Source: UBA2882 sp964619485
GTDB lineage: Bacteria > Bacillota > Clostridia > Lachnospirales > Lachnospiraceae
Direction: 5' to 3'
Assembly: GCA_964619485.1 (NCBI GenBank)
Contig: CAZUCI010000069.1
Span: 1 to 14,079, forward strand
DNA: 14,079 bases
Below, piece by piece: positions 1-6,644 of this stretch. Numbering within the stretch: the stretch's first letter is position 1; the number at the start of each line of letters is the position of its first letter. The notes beneath the pieces are model-generated. The model made no database searches. It was not told where the DNA came from and was given only the letters and a program-made list of their open reading frames with translations. The translations under genes and the position numbers were made by a program.

Positions 1-1077
1 GGATTTGATGAATTTGATATTTCCATGGAGGATATGATTCCATTGGAAAATACTGTAGTTGCCATGACAAGTCTTGGATATATCAAGAGAATGACAGTGG
101 ATAATTTCAGAGCGCAGAACCGTGGCGGCAGAGGAATTAAGGGAATGCAGACCATCGAAGATGATTATATTGAAGATCTTCTGATGACAACAACCCACCA
201 CTTTATCATGTTCTTTACCAATTATGGACGCTGCTACAGATTAAAGACCTATGAAATTCCAGAAGCAGGAAGAACAGCAAGAGGAACAGCAATTGTTAAT
301 CTTTTGCAGCTGAATCCCGGTGAAAAGATCAGTGCGGTTATTCCTATTAAGGATTATGAAGAAGATAAAAATCTTTTCATGGTTACCAAAAAAGGAATTA
401 TTAAGAAAACCTCCATTATGGAATTTTCTCATATTCGTAAAAATGGTCTGGCAGCTATCAGCTTAAGAGAAGATGATGAGTTAATTGAAGTAAAAACAAC
501 GGATAAGGATACAGAAATCTTCCTGGTTACCAAGCATGGAATGTGTATTAACTTTAAGGAGACAGATGTCAGAATGACAGGCCGTACTTCCATGGGTGTC
601 ATCGGAATGAATTTAAATGACGAGGATGAAATCGTTGGAATGCAGCTGGATCATCAGGGAGAATCGCTTTTGATCGTTTCTGAAAAAGGAATGGGCAAAC
701 GTACAGAGCTTGGTGAATTCCATGTTCAGAAACGTGGTGGAAAAGGTGTCCGCTGCTACAAGATTGTGGATAAGACAGGATATGTAGTTGGTGTAAAAGC
801 CGTAAATGATGATCATGAAGTTATGATGATTACAACAGAAGGAATTATTATTCAGCTCAGAGCAGGTGATATCTCCAAGCTTGGCAGAAATACATCCGGT
901 GTGAAGCTGATGAACCTGGAACAGGATGTTACCATTGCAAAAATTGCAAAGGTAAGAGAAAAATTGTCTGATGGAAACCAGGAATTTGATGATATCGATG
1001 AGGCTGTAGAGGTCATGGATATCGACGAAGAAGAGGAAGAAATCACATTACCTGTTGAAGAAGAGGAAGATGAATAA
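1..1077 (+). CDS. gyrA: DNA gyrase subunit A, C-terminal part (5' end outside window)
   Basis: GyrA is the breakage-reunion subunit of DNA gyrase, which introduces negative supercoils in an ATP-dependent reaction together with GyrB. The reading frame is already open at base 1, so only the C-terminal DNA-wrapping beta-pinwheel is present; the winged-helix/tyrosine domain lies upstream of the window. The GyrA box that separates GyrA from ParC is visible as QNRGGRGIKG (bases 115-144). A second box-like QKRGGKGV (about 727-750) sits in a later blade. Blade repeats of the type 'FFTNYGRCYRLKTYEIP' and 'MVTKKGIIKKT' run through the piece. The protein ends in a very acidic tail of Glu/Asp runs (bases 1021-1074), a region known in other gyrases to modulate wrapping and supercoiling. 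The stop codon overlaps the galK start. Identity is very secure; the full length cannot be judged here. Confidence 0.97.
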   Translation, partial: GFDEFDISMEDMIPLENTVVAMTSLGYIKRMTVDNFRAQNRGGRGIKGMQTIEDDYIEDLLMTTTHHFIMFFTNYGRCYRLKTYEIPEAGRTARGTAIVNLLQLNPGEKISAVIPIKDYEEDKNLFMVTKKGIIKKTSIMEFSHIRKNGLAAISLREDDELIEVKTTDKDTEIFLVTKHGMCINFKETDVRMTGRTSMGVIGMNLNDEDEIVGMQLDHQGESLLIVSEKGMGKRTELGEFHVQKRGGKGVRCYKIVDKTGYVVGVKAVNDDHEVMMITTEGIIIQLRAGDISKLGRNTSGVKLMNLEQDVTIAKIAKVREKLSDGNQEFDDIDEAVEVMDIDEEEEEITLPVEEEEDE

Positions 1078-2236
1078 AGATAACCTGATAAAAAAATTTG
1101 AAGAGATATTTGATAAAAAGGAAGCTTCTCTTTATTTTGCACCCGGTAGAGTCAATTTAATCGGTGAACATACAGATTATAATGGAGGTCATGTTTTTCC
1201 ATGTGCACTTACCATTGGAACCTACGGAGTTGCAAAAAAAAGAGAAGATAAAAAACTTCGTTTTTATTCGCTTAATTTTGAGGAGCTTGGAATTATCGAG
1301 AGCTCTATTGAAAATATAAAGCCGGAAAAGGAAGCTGACTGGACTAATTATCCAAAGGGGGTTATGTGGGCTTTTATGGAAAAGGGATATGAAATTCCAT
1401 GTGGAATGGATCTGCTTCTCTTTGGTAATATTCCCAATGGCTCCGGCTTATCCTCTTCTGCCTCTGTTGAGGTTTTGACAGGATTTATATTAAGAGACTT
1501 TTTTGGATTTGATGTAAGTAACCAGGACTTGGCATTGCTTGGACAGTTTTCAGAAAACAAATTTAATGGTGTAAACTGTGGAATTATGGATCAGTTTGCC
1601 ATAGCCATGGGAAAAGAAAACCATGCAATCTTTCTTGATACTGCAAATTTATCATATGAATATGCACCAGTTATATTAAAAGGAGCATCCATTGTGATTG
1701 CCTGCAGCAACAAAAAAAGAGGCCTTGGAGATTCCAAATACAATGAGAGAAGAAGTGAATGTGAAAGGGCTTTGGAGGAGCTGCAAAGCAAATTGAATAT
1801 CACTTCTCTTGGAGAGCTTTCAGAAGAAGAATTTGAGGAAAACCGTTCTCTCATTAAAAGTGAAGTGAGACAAAGAAGAGCAAAGCATGCAGTTTATGAA
1901 AATCAGCGGACAATCAAAGCAGTCAGGGCATTAAGGGAGAATGATATTGCATTATTTGGCCAGCTGATGAATGCTTCTCATAAATCATTGAGTGAAGATT
2001 ATGAAGTAACAGGAATCGAATTGGATACATTGGTAGAAGAATCCTGGAAGCAGTCTGGAGTTATTGGTTCGAGAATGACAGGAGCCGGGTTTGGCGGATG
2101 CACTGTCAGTATTGTAAAAAATGAGCATATTGCTGCATTTATTGAAAATGTAGGAAAGGCTTATGAAGAAAAAATAGGATACAAAGCCGATTTCTACGTT
2201 GTTAATATTGGAGATGGACCAGAAAAATTAGCTTAA
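1070..2236 (+). CDS. galK: galactokinase
   Basis: Galactokinase phosphorylates alpha-D-galactose to galactose-1-phosphate with ATP, the entry step of the cytoplasmic Leloir pathway. The 388-residue product has the usual family length. All GHMP-kinase motifs are present: the galactokinase signature GRVNLIGEHTDYNGG (residues 26-40), the ATP loop NIPNGSGLSSSAS (120-132), the catalytic Asp in GIMDQF (D174, paired with R27), and the glycine-rich motif 3 MTGAGFGGC (336-344). I chose ATG 1070 because the protein then starts right before the conserved region. An in-frame TTG at 1055 lies inside the gyrA tail and has no ribosome binding site. ATG 1070 overlaps the last 8 bases of gyrA (ATGAATAA), and the only purine-rich stretch, AGGA at 1064-1067, sits too close to act as a normal Shine-Dalgarno site. 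Translation is therefore probably coupled to gyrA. No galT or galE is in the window. Confidence 0.96.
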   Translation: MNKDNLIKKFEEIFDKKEASLYFAPGRVNLIGEHTDYNGGHVFPCALTIGTYGVAKKREDKKLRFYSLNFEELGIIESSIENIKPEKEADWTNYPKGVMWAFMEKGYEIPCGMDLLLFGNIPNGSGLSSSASVEVLTGFILRDFFGFDVSNQDLALLGQFSENKFNGVNCGIMDQFAIAMGKENHAIFLDTANLSYEYAPVILKGASIVIACSNKKRGLGDSKYNERRSECERALEELQSKLNITSLGELSEEEFEENRSLIKSEVRQRRAKHAVYENQRTIKAVRALRENDIALFGQLMNASHKSLSEDYEVTGIELDTLVEESWKQSGVIGSRMTGAGFGGCTVSIVKNEHIAAFIENVGKAYEEKIGYKADFYVVNIGDGPEKLA

Positions 2237-2273
2237 AGCAACAGAATGTTTTGTTGATATATAATAAATTAAT

Positions 2274-2316
2274 AAAAAAAGCCGCATGTCATGAAAATGG
2301 ACCATGCGGCTTTTTT
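2274..2316. terminator. bidirectional intrinsic terminator between convergent genes
   Basis: An 8-bp GC-rich stem, GCCGCATG (2281-2288) with CATGCGGC (2303-2310), is flanked by seven A on the left and six T on the right. It can therefore end transcription on both strands: galK from the left and the minus-strand peptidase-like gene from the right. A second short hairpin, ATGCGC/GCGCAT (2320-2325 and 2332-2337), lies next to it without a U-run. Confidence 0.88.
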
Positions 2317-2341
2317 ATAATGCGCTGTGTGGCGCATGTTA

Positions 2342-3016
2342 TTAATCACAATAAATTTCCAGATAACCTTTAATGTTTTCTACTTCAATGGAATCAGAAA
2401 TACCGTTGTTTGGATCATAATAGTTTCCATTGAAACCAACCAGATAATGGCTGAATCTTCCCAGATTTTCCATGATAATACAACATTTTGGCAAAGTAAC
2501 CTCTTTGCCCTGGGTATAAATAATCTGCTCACTGTGTCGGATTCCCACATAATCTAAGGATGGAACAATTTTTGCCATATTTGCCTGCCATTCACGACAG
2601 TGCATAATATTTTCGGCCTCCTCAATGCTGACACCAGCCAACATGGCAAATACAGTCTGACCACAGAGACCATCCCAAGGCTGAATCAAATTATCAATTC
2701 CATCAATTTTTCGAATTGGATTTTCAATACTGTAGGGACTGGATTCTCTCTCTGCTGTCTCCTTTCCAATAATAGTAAAGGAAACAGGGTATAAAGAATT
2801 ATTTTCAAAATTATCTAAGATAGCTTTATCAACCGGAATAAGATAATAGCCATTTTTCAAAGGCTCCAGTTTGCAGTCATATTTATGACCATCTGCAATT
2901 ACATGAACTGGAATTTCACCGACATTATCTTCACAAACTTCCCAAACATTAAATGGAATGGTAAAAAAAGAACCACTCTCGTCTACTAAAAATTTTCCCT
3001 CAAATACGTATTCCAT
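2342..3016 (-). CDS. DUF1905-like domain fused to papain/C39-like cysteine peptidase domain
   Basis: A 224-residue protein of unknown biological role, predicted cytoplasmic (no signal peptide or membrane segment). Residues 1-85 resemble DUF1905, a small beta-barrel family, with the pattern FTIPFNVWE ... IPVHVIADGHKY ... LEPLKNGYYLIPVDKAI. Residues 108-215 look like a papain-fold, C39-like peptidase. Q112 lies exactly six residues before C118 in IQPWDGLCGQTV, the spacing of the oxyanion Gln and catalytic Cys in papain-type enzymes. H190 in RFSHYLVGF is the candidate general base, and D201/N203 in YYDPNNG the third member. Start ATG 3016 is chosen over the longer frame opening at 3067 because AAGGAG sits 8 bases upstream (3025-3030) and the DUF1905-like region begins right after it. 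The gene is monocistronic, convergent with galK and preceded by its own promoter. The fold assignment is inference from motifs; protease activity is not shown. Confidence 0.72.
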   Translation of the reverse strand: MEYVFEGKFLVDESGSFFTIPFNVWEVCEDNVGEIPVHVIADGHKYDCKLEPLKNGYYLIPVDKAILDNFENNSLYPVSFTIIGKETAERESSPYSIENPIRKIDGIDNLIQPWDGLCGQTVFAMLAGVSIEEAENIMHCREWQANMAKIVPSLDYVGIRHSEQIIYTQGKEVTLPKCCIIMENLGRFSHYLVGFNGNYYDPNNGISDSIEVENIKGYLEIYCD

Positions 3017-3024
3017 TTCTTCTT

Positions 3025-3030
3025 CTCCTT
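3025..3030 (-). promoter_or_regulatory. Shine-Dalgarno site deciding the start of the DUF1905/peptidase gene
   Basis: On the minus strand the sequence reads AAGGAG, then eight bases, then ATG at 3016. The upstream in-frame start candidate at 3067 has no comparable site, so the shorter product is preferred. Confidence 0.8.
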
Positions 3031-3094
3031 GCATCAATAATAGGTTTCGCCCCATATTTGGTGGCAAATAGCTGGATCATAGTTTTATGCTCCG

Positions 3095-3123
3095 ATTATA
3101 ACAAGGAAACAGGATAACTTCCA
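3095..3123 (-). promoter_or_regulatory. probable sigma-A promoter for the DUF1905/peptidase gene, with an overlapping inverted repeat
   Basis: The minus strand carries a perfect TATAAT -10 box (3095-3100). A weak -35 box, TGGAAG (3118-3123), lies 17 bases upstream of it. An inverted repeat, CCAGT-ATAA-ACTGG (3121-3134), overlaps the -35 region and could be a small operator. The -10 box is convincing; the -35 matches only about half of the consensus. Confidence 0.45.
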
Positions 3124-3188
3124 GTATAAACTGGGAAAAAAGAGTAATGTATGAGGAAAAATACAAATCATAAAAGGATAGATGATTA

Positions 3189-3266
3189 TTGAATCAAGAA
3201 CGTAAACTTTTTGCAAATTCACTGGACACAAATCGTCTTTCTTCTTATAATAAACCCCATGGATAA
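3189..3266 (+). CDS. possible short upstream ORF (25 aa), overlapping the HAD start
   Basis: A TTG-initiated frame encodes MNQERKLFANSLDTNRLSSYNKPHG and stops at a TAA inside ATGGATAA, the start of the HAD gene. AAAAGG (3172-3177) lies upstream at a loose spacing. The HAD ATG at 3259 has no ribosome binding site of its own, so coupling from this short frame could explain how the HAD gene is translated. It matches no family I recognise and could equally be the remnant of a deleted gene or chance. Confidence 0.22.
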   Translation: MNQERKLFANSLDTNRLSSYNKPHG

Positions 3267-3564
3267 AAATAAAATGATGGTTTTGGTGCTGGATATAGAC
3301 GGCACTCTTACAAACTCAAAAAAAGAGATAACAGAAAGAACAAAAGAAGCAGTTATTGATACCATGAAAAGAGGTCATAAGGTTATTCTGGCTTCCGGAA
3401 GACCAACCTATGGTATGCGCCGTTACGAAAAGGAACTTATGCTGGATGAAAATGGAGGTTATTTATTATCCTTTAACGGTGGACGTATGACATGTCAGGC
3501 GAAATCAAAGAAACTGAAAAGCAGGAAACTGAAAAACTGGAAACAGAAAAAAACCAGGCAGTAA
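3259..3564 (+). pseudogene. truncated Cof-type HAD phosphatase (N-terminal fragment)
   Basis: The first about 77 residues are a clear HAD-superfamily (Cof/IIB) phosphatase N-terminus. Motif I is VLVLDIDGTLTNS with nucleophile D12 and acid/base D14, and motif II is VILASGRPT with S46. The frame then continues FNGGRMT and abruptly turns into about 24 Lys-rich residues read out of frame from the next gene, ending at 3564. Intact members are about 265-275 residues, so the cap domain, the motif III lysine and the motif IV GDxxND loop are all missing. The break falls close to base 3490, next to the ATG of the MacA-like ORF. A longer frame from TTG 3211 exists but has no support; ATG 3259 starts directly before the conserved beta-strand. 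As it stands the fragment cannot be a working phosphatase. The cause is a deletion or an assembly junction. Confidence 0.8.
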
Positions 3565-6440
3565 AAGAAATTTTTGGAAAAATAGGAAAAGGTTTTAAAA
3601 AAGTCTTTGGGGCAGTCGGAAGATTTGCAAAGAAGCATAAGATTATCACAGTATTGCTGGTGATTATTTTGATCATTGCAATTGTGGGAGTAACTATTTT
3701 TACCAAAATAAATAAGGCAAGACAGCAGGCTTCCCAAAGCAGCAGCCTTATGACTACTTCCCTTGAAAAAATGGATTTAACTTCTTCCATCAGTGTGACA
3801 GGAACCATTGCTTCTGCAGACAGCAGAAGTATTACAACAACTTTGACAGGAACAGATATCACAGAGGTCAATGTGGCTGTCGGTGATTATGTCAATGCCG
3901 GTGATACGATTATTACTTTTGATACTGAGGATTTGGAAGATGAATTGGAAACTGCGCAGGACAGCGCAACACTGAATAGTTTAAAGAGCAGTAAATCTAT
4001 TGATGATGCTTCTGATCAGATTACAGATGCACAGGATACTTATAATACACAGGCAGCTGAGCAGGCAAATAATGTTTCTTCTGCCCAAAACACATATAAT
4101 TCTGCCGTTTCAAACAGGGATAACACATTGGCAGAATATCAGGCAGCACAGGCTGAAACCGTCAATGCCCAGGCAGCGTTGGATGCCAAACAGGCAGAGG
4201 CGACAGCAGGTAACTGGGAAACAGCAGTAAATGAAGCAAAAGCAACACTTGATGCAGCTCAGGCAAAGTATGATGAGGCAGCAGCTGTAACAGATATTGA
4301 CTTAACCTCCTCTATTTATCAGGAGCTTCAGGCAGCACAGGCAGCTTACGATACAGCTAATGCACAGTTTAGTCAGCTAAATCAGGCAAAAGAGATTTTG
4401 GCAAATGCCCAGGCAAAAGAGGCAGAGCTTTTAAATAAATATAATTCGCTTTGTACCGAGGTTGACAGTACCTATGCCAAATACCAGACGGCAGTGAATA
4501 ATCAGACAACAACAAATACCAAAAATGCAGAATCTATTGAAGATGCACAATATAATTACAAGATCACTGCTCTTGAACAGAGCAATACCAAAAAAACACA
4601 GAGCAGCCAGGTTCAGGATGCAGAAGAAAAGCTTGGTAAGACAGTGGTAACTTCTCCAATCAGTGCTGTGATTACTTCTGTTGGAGTAGAAGTGGGAGAC
4701 ACCTATAATGGCGAGGTATTGTTTGTTGTTCAGGATATGGAGCATTTTATTGTAGATGGCAGCGTGGATGAATATGATATTGCAAGTATCAGTAAAGATC
4801 TTACGGCTGTGATTAAAACGGAAGCAACGGATGATGACGAGTTTAGTGGTGTGGTTACTTTTGTAGCTCCAACCCCGGATTCTTCTGCATCGACGACCTC
4901 CTCCACAAGCAGCAGCTCCACAACAGGCAGCTCTTCCAGTATGGGAAGCACCAGTACAACCAGCTCCTCAGGATATGACATTCAGATTACTCTGAATGAT
5001 ACAGATGACAGACTGCGCGTAGGCATGACAGCCAAGACAAGTATAATTTTAGATTCCAGAGAGGACGTTTTTGCAGTAGCTTATGATTGTGTGGAGACCG
5101 ATGCAGATGGAAACAGTTATATTACAGTCGTTGATGACGGTTCATCAAGTGAGAGCAGCACATCATCGGGAAAAGAGGACAAAACCCAGAACACGGGAGC
5201 TGTCAGTGAAAATGGTATGGGAGGACAGTTGCCGGAAGGCATTGGTATCGCTTCTGTTATTGCGATTATGACAGTTGGAAATTCTCTGAATACTTCGGTT
5301 ACCACATCCATGCAGGAAATGGGAGCCAACAATCTGACAGTTGGTGTCAGTCAAAAGAGCAACAGTGAAGAGGTTACAGAGAATGGAATGCATTTTGGTC
5401 CCGGAAATATGCGTTCCATGAGCAGTGAGGATTATATCTCTCAGGAAATGATAGATGCCTTTTTAGATGAATATGGGGACAATGTGGACAGTATTTCCCT
5501 CAGTGAATCTGTGGGAAGTGGAACCTCTACAGATGGAAGTCTATATGCAAATGTAAATGTCACAGGAGTAAACAGTGGCTATTTGAAGATTAATGAGCTG
5601 ACACTTTTGGCGGGAAGAACCCTCACAGACAGAGATCAGGAGGAAGGAAGAAAGGTTATTCTGGTTTCCAATAAATTTGTTGAAAACCTGTTTGATGGAG
5701 ATAATCAGGCTGTCCTTGGAAAGGCAGTGGATATAGCTATTAATAACGATTACTATACCTACACTGTGGTAGGAGTATATGAATATGATGAAAGTTCCGT
5801 CTTTTCCACAGAATCGGATGAAGATGTGACAACAGATGTGTATCTTCCACTTCTTGCGGCACAAAAGCAGAATCATACAGACGGAGATGGTTATTCACAG
5901 TTTACCATTGTTACCACAACAGATACAGATAACTCGAGCTTTATGGAGCAGGTGGAATACTTCTTTAATGTCTATTATGCTAAAAATGAGAATTACGAAA
6001 TCAGTGTAAGCAGTATGGAAAGCATGCTGGAGAGTATGACAAGTATGTTATCAACAATCTCTATTGCCATTTCCATTATTGCAGGAATTTCTCTTTTAGT
6101 TGGTGGTATCGGAGTTATGAATATTATGCTTGTATCCATCACAGAGAGAACCAGGGAAATAGGAACCAGAAAAGCACTGGGTGCCACCAATGGATCAATT
6201 AGATTACAATTCATTACAGAATCCATTGTTATCTGCCTGATAGGAGGATTTATCGGCATTATTCTCGGATTAGTTTTAGGATCTGTGGCTGTAAAGGTAT
6301 TGGGCTATGATGCCAGTGCATCAGCTGGAAGCATTATATTCTCTGTAGCTTTCTCCATTTTGATTGGAGTCTTCTTTGGATATTACCCAGCCAACAAAGC
6401 TGCGAAGCTCAATCCGATTGAAGCGTTACGGTATGAATAA
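3492..6440 (+). CDS. chimeric MacA-like adaptor / MacB-like ABC permease, ATPase missing
   Basis: This single 982-residue frame contains two proteins that are normally separate. Residues 1-583 are a MacA-type membrane-fusion adaptor: a charged N-terminus, one membrane helix (about 51-71), the first lipoyl half (about 93-150), a long Ala/Gln/Glu-rich coiled coil (about 156-380), the second lipoyl half starting GKTVVTSPISAVITSVGVEVGD (about 382), and a beta-barrel interrupted by a Ser/Thr linker (about 462-493). From I584 it becomes a MacB/FtsX permease: IGIASVIAIMTVGNSL is the tail of TM1, followed by the extracytoplasmic MacB core (about 600-850), TM2 (about 853-883, GGIGVMNIMLVSITERTREIG), TM3 (about 910-935), TM4 (about 948-968) and the conserved end NKAAKLNPIEALRYE. 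The adaptor's last part, the whole ABC ATPase and the permease N-terminus are absent, so an in-frame deletion (or mis-assembly) is the simplest explanation. ATG 3492 has only a weak upstream GGTGG. An intact system would export peptides or drugs. Confidence 0.85.
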   Translation: MSGEIKETEKQETEKLETEKNQAVKEIFGKIGKGFKKVFGAVGRFAKKHKIITVLLVIILIIAIVGVTIFTKINKARQQASQSSSLMTTSLEKMDLTSSISVTGTIASADSRSITTTLTGTDITEVNVAVGDYVNAGDTIITFDTEDLEDELETAQDSATLNSLKSSKSIDDASDQITDAQDTYNTQAAEQANNVSSAQNTYNSAVSNRDNTLAEYQAAQAETVNAQAALDAKQAEATAGNWETAVNEAKATLDAAQAKYDEAAAVTDIDLTSSIYQELQAAQAAYDTANAQFSQLNQAKEILANAQAKEAELLNKYNSLCTEVDSTYAKYQTAVNNQTTTNTKNAESIEDAQYNYKITALEQSNTKKTQSSQVQDAEEKLGKTVVTSPISAVITSVGVEVGDTYNGEVLFVVQDMEHFIVDGSVDEYDIASISKDLTAVIKTEATDDDEFSGVVTFVAPTPDSSASTTSSTSSSSTTGSSSSMGSTSTTSSSGYDIQITLNDTDDRLRVGMTAKTSIILDSREDVFAVAYDCVETDADGNSYITVVDDGSSSESSTSSGKEDKTQNTGAVSENGMGGQLPEGIGIASVIAIMTVGNSLNTSVTTSMQEMGANNLTVGVSQKSNSEEVTENGMHFGPGNMRSMSSEDYISQEMIDAFLDEYGDNVDSISLSESVGSGTSTDGSLYANVNVTGVNSGYLKINELTLLAGRTLTDRDQEEGRKVILVSNKFVENLFDGDNQAVLGKAVDIAINNDYYTYTVVGVYEYDESSVFSTESDEDVTTDVYLPLLAAQKQNHTDGDGYSQFTIVTTTDTDNSSFMEQVEYFFNVYYAKNENYEISVSSMESMLESMTSMLSTISIAISIIAGISLLVGGIGVMNIMLVSITERTREIGTRKALGATNGSIRLQFITESIVICLIGGFIGIILGLVLGSVAVKVLGYDASASAGSIIFSVAFSILIGVFFGYYPANKAAKLNPIEALRYE
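5225..5255 (+). other. adaptor-to-permease junction inside the chimeric ORF
   Basis: At about base 5241 the sequence passes from a Gly/Ser-rich adaptor tail (GMGGQLPEG) straight into the middle of a permease first transmembrane helix (IGIASVIAIMTVG). The reading frame is kept. Nothing of the Walker A, LSGGQ signature or Walker B motifs of an ABC ATPase lies anywhere near it. Confidence 0.75.
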
Positions 6441-6458
6441 ATAAGTTTTGTATATATA

Positions 6459-6557
6459 GAAAGAAATACCCTCTATTTTGTTCCGAGGATTTCAAGAAAA
6501 TATTTTGACAAATATTTTCTTGAAATTCAAAGTCACAAAATAGAGGGTATTTCTTTT
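6459..6557 (+). repeat. long nested inverted repeat (about 42 paired bases) between convergent genes
   Basis: An outer stem pairs 6460-6481 with 6535-6556 over 22 bp without mismatch (AAGAAATACCCTCTATTTTG in the left arm), plus one closing G-U. A small internal loop (6482-6486 and 6529-6534) separates it from an inner stem, 6487-6505 with 6510-6528. That stem has 19 pairs, including one G-U, and is capped by TGAC. The right arm ends TTTCTTTT, so it may act as a terminator for the plus-strand ORF, and by symmetry for murG. It is much longer than an ordinary intrinsic terminator, and the shape also fits a palindromic repeat element. No target-site duplication is evident. Confidence 0.8.
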
Positions 6558-6644
6558 ATGATAGAAGACCAGGTTTATTCATAGAAAAGGCTTATTATAA
6601 TTATGCTTTTCAACTTCTGAAAAAATATAATTAATCTATTATCA

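Noticed and set aside
852..1142. Minus-strand Ser-rich frame opposite the gyrA tail
   Set aside because: It is the mirror of the acidic-tail codons and has no ribosome binding site or family match.
4870..4972. Ser/Thr-codon-rich stretch as a DNA repeat
   Set aside because: It is a low-complexity protein linker inside the adaptor beta-barrel; the codons vary and no regular DNA unit repeats.
3492..6440. A natural single-chain adaptor-permease transporter as the default reading
   Set aside because: The permease begins in mid-helix and the ATPase is absent, and another broken gene lies directly upstream. A deletion or assembly join explains this better unless the fusion is found elsewhere.
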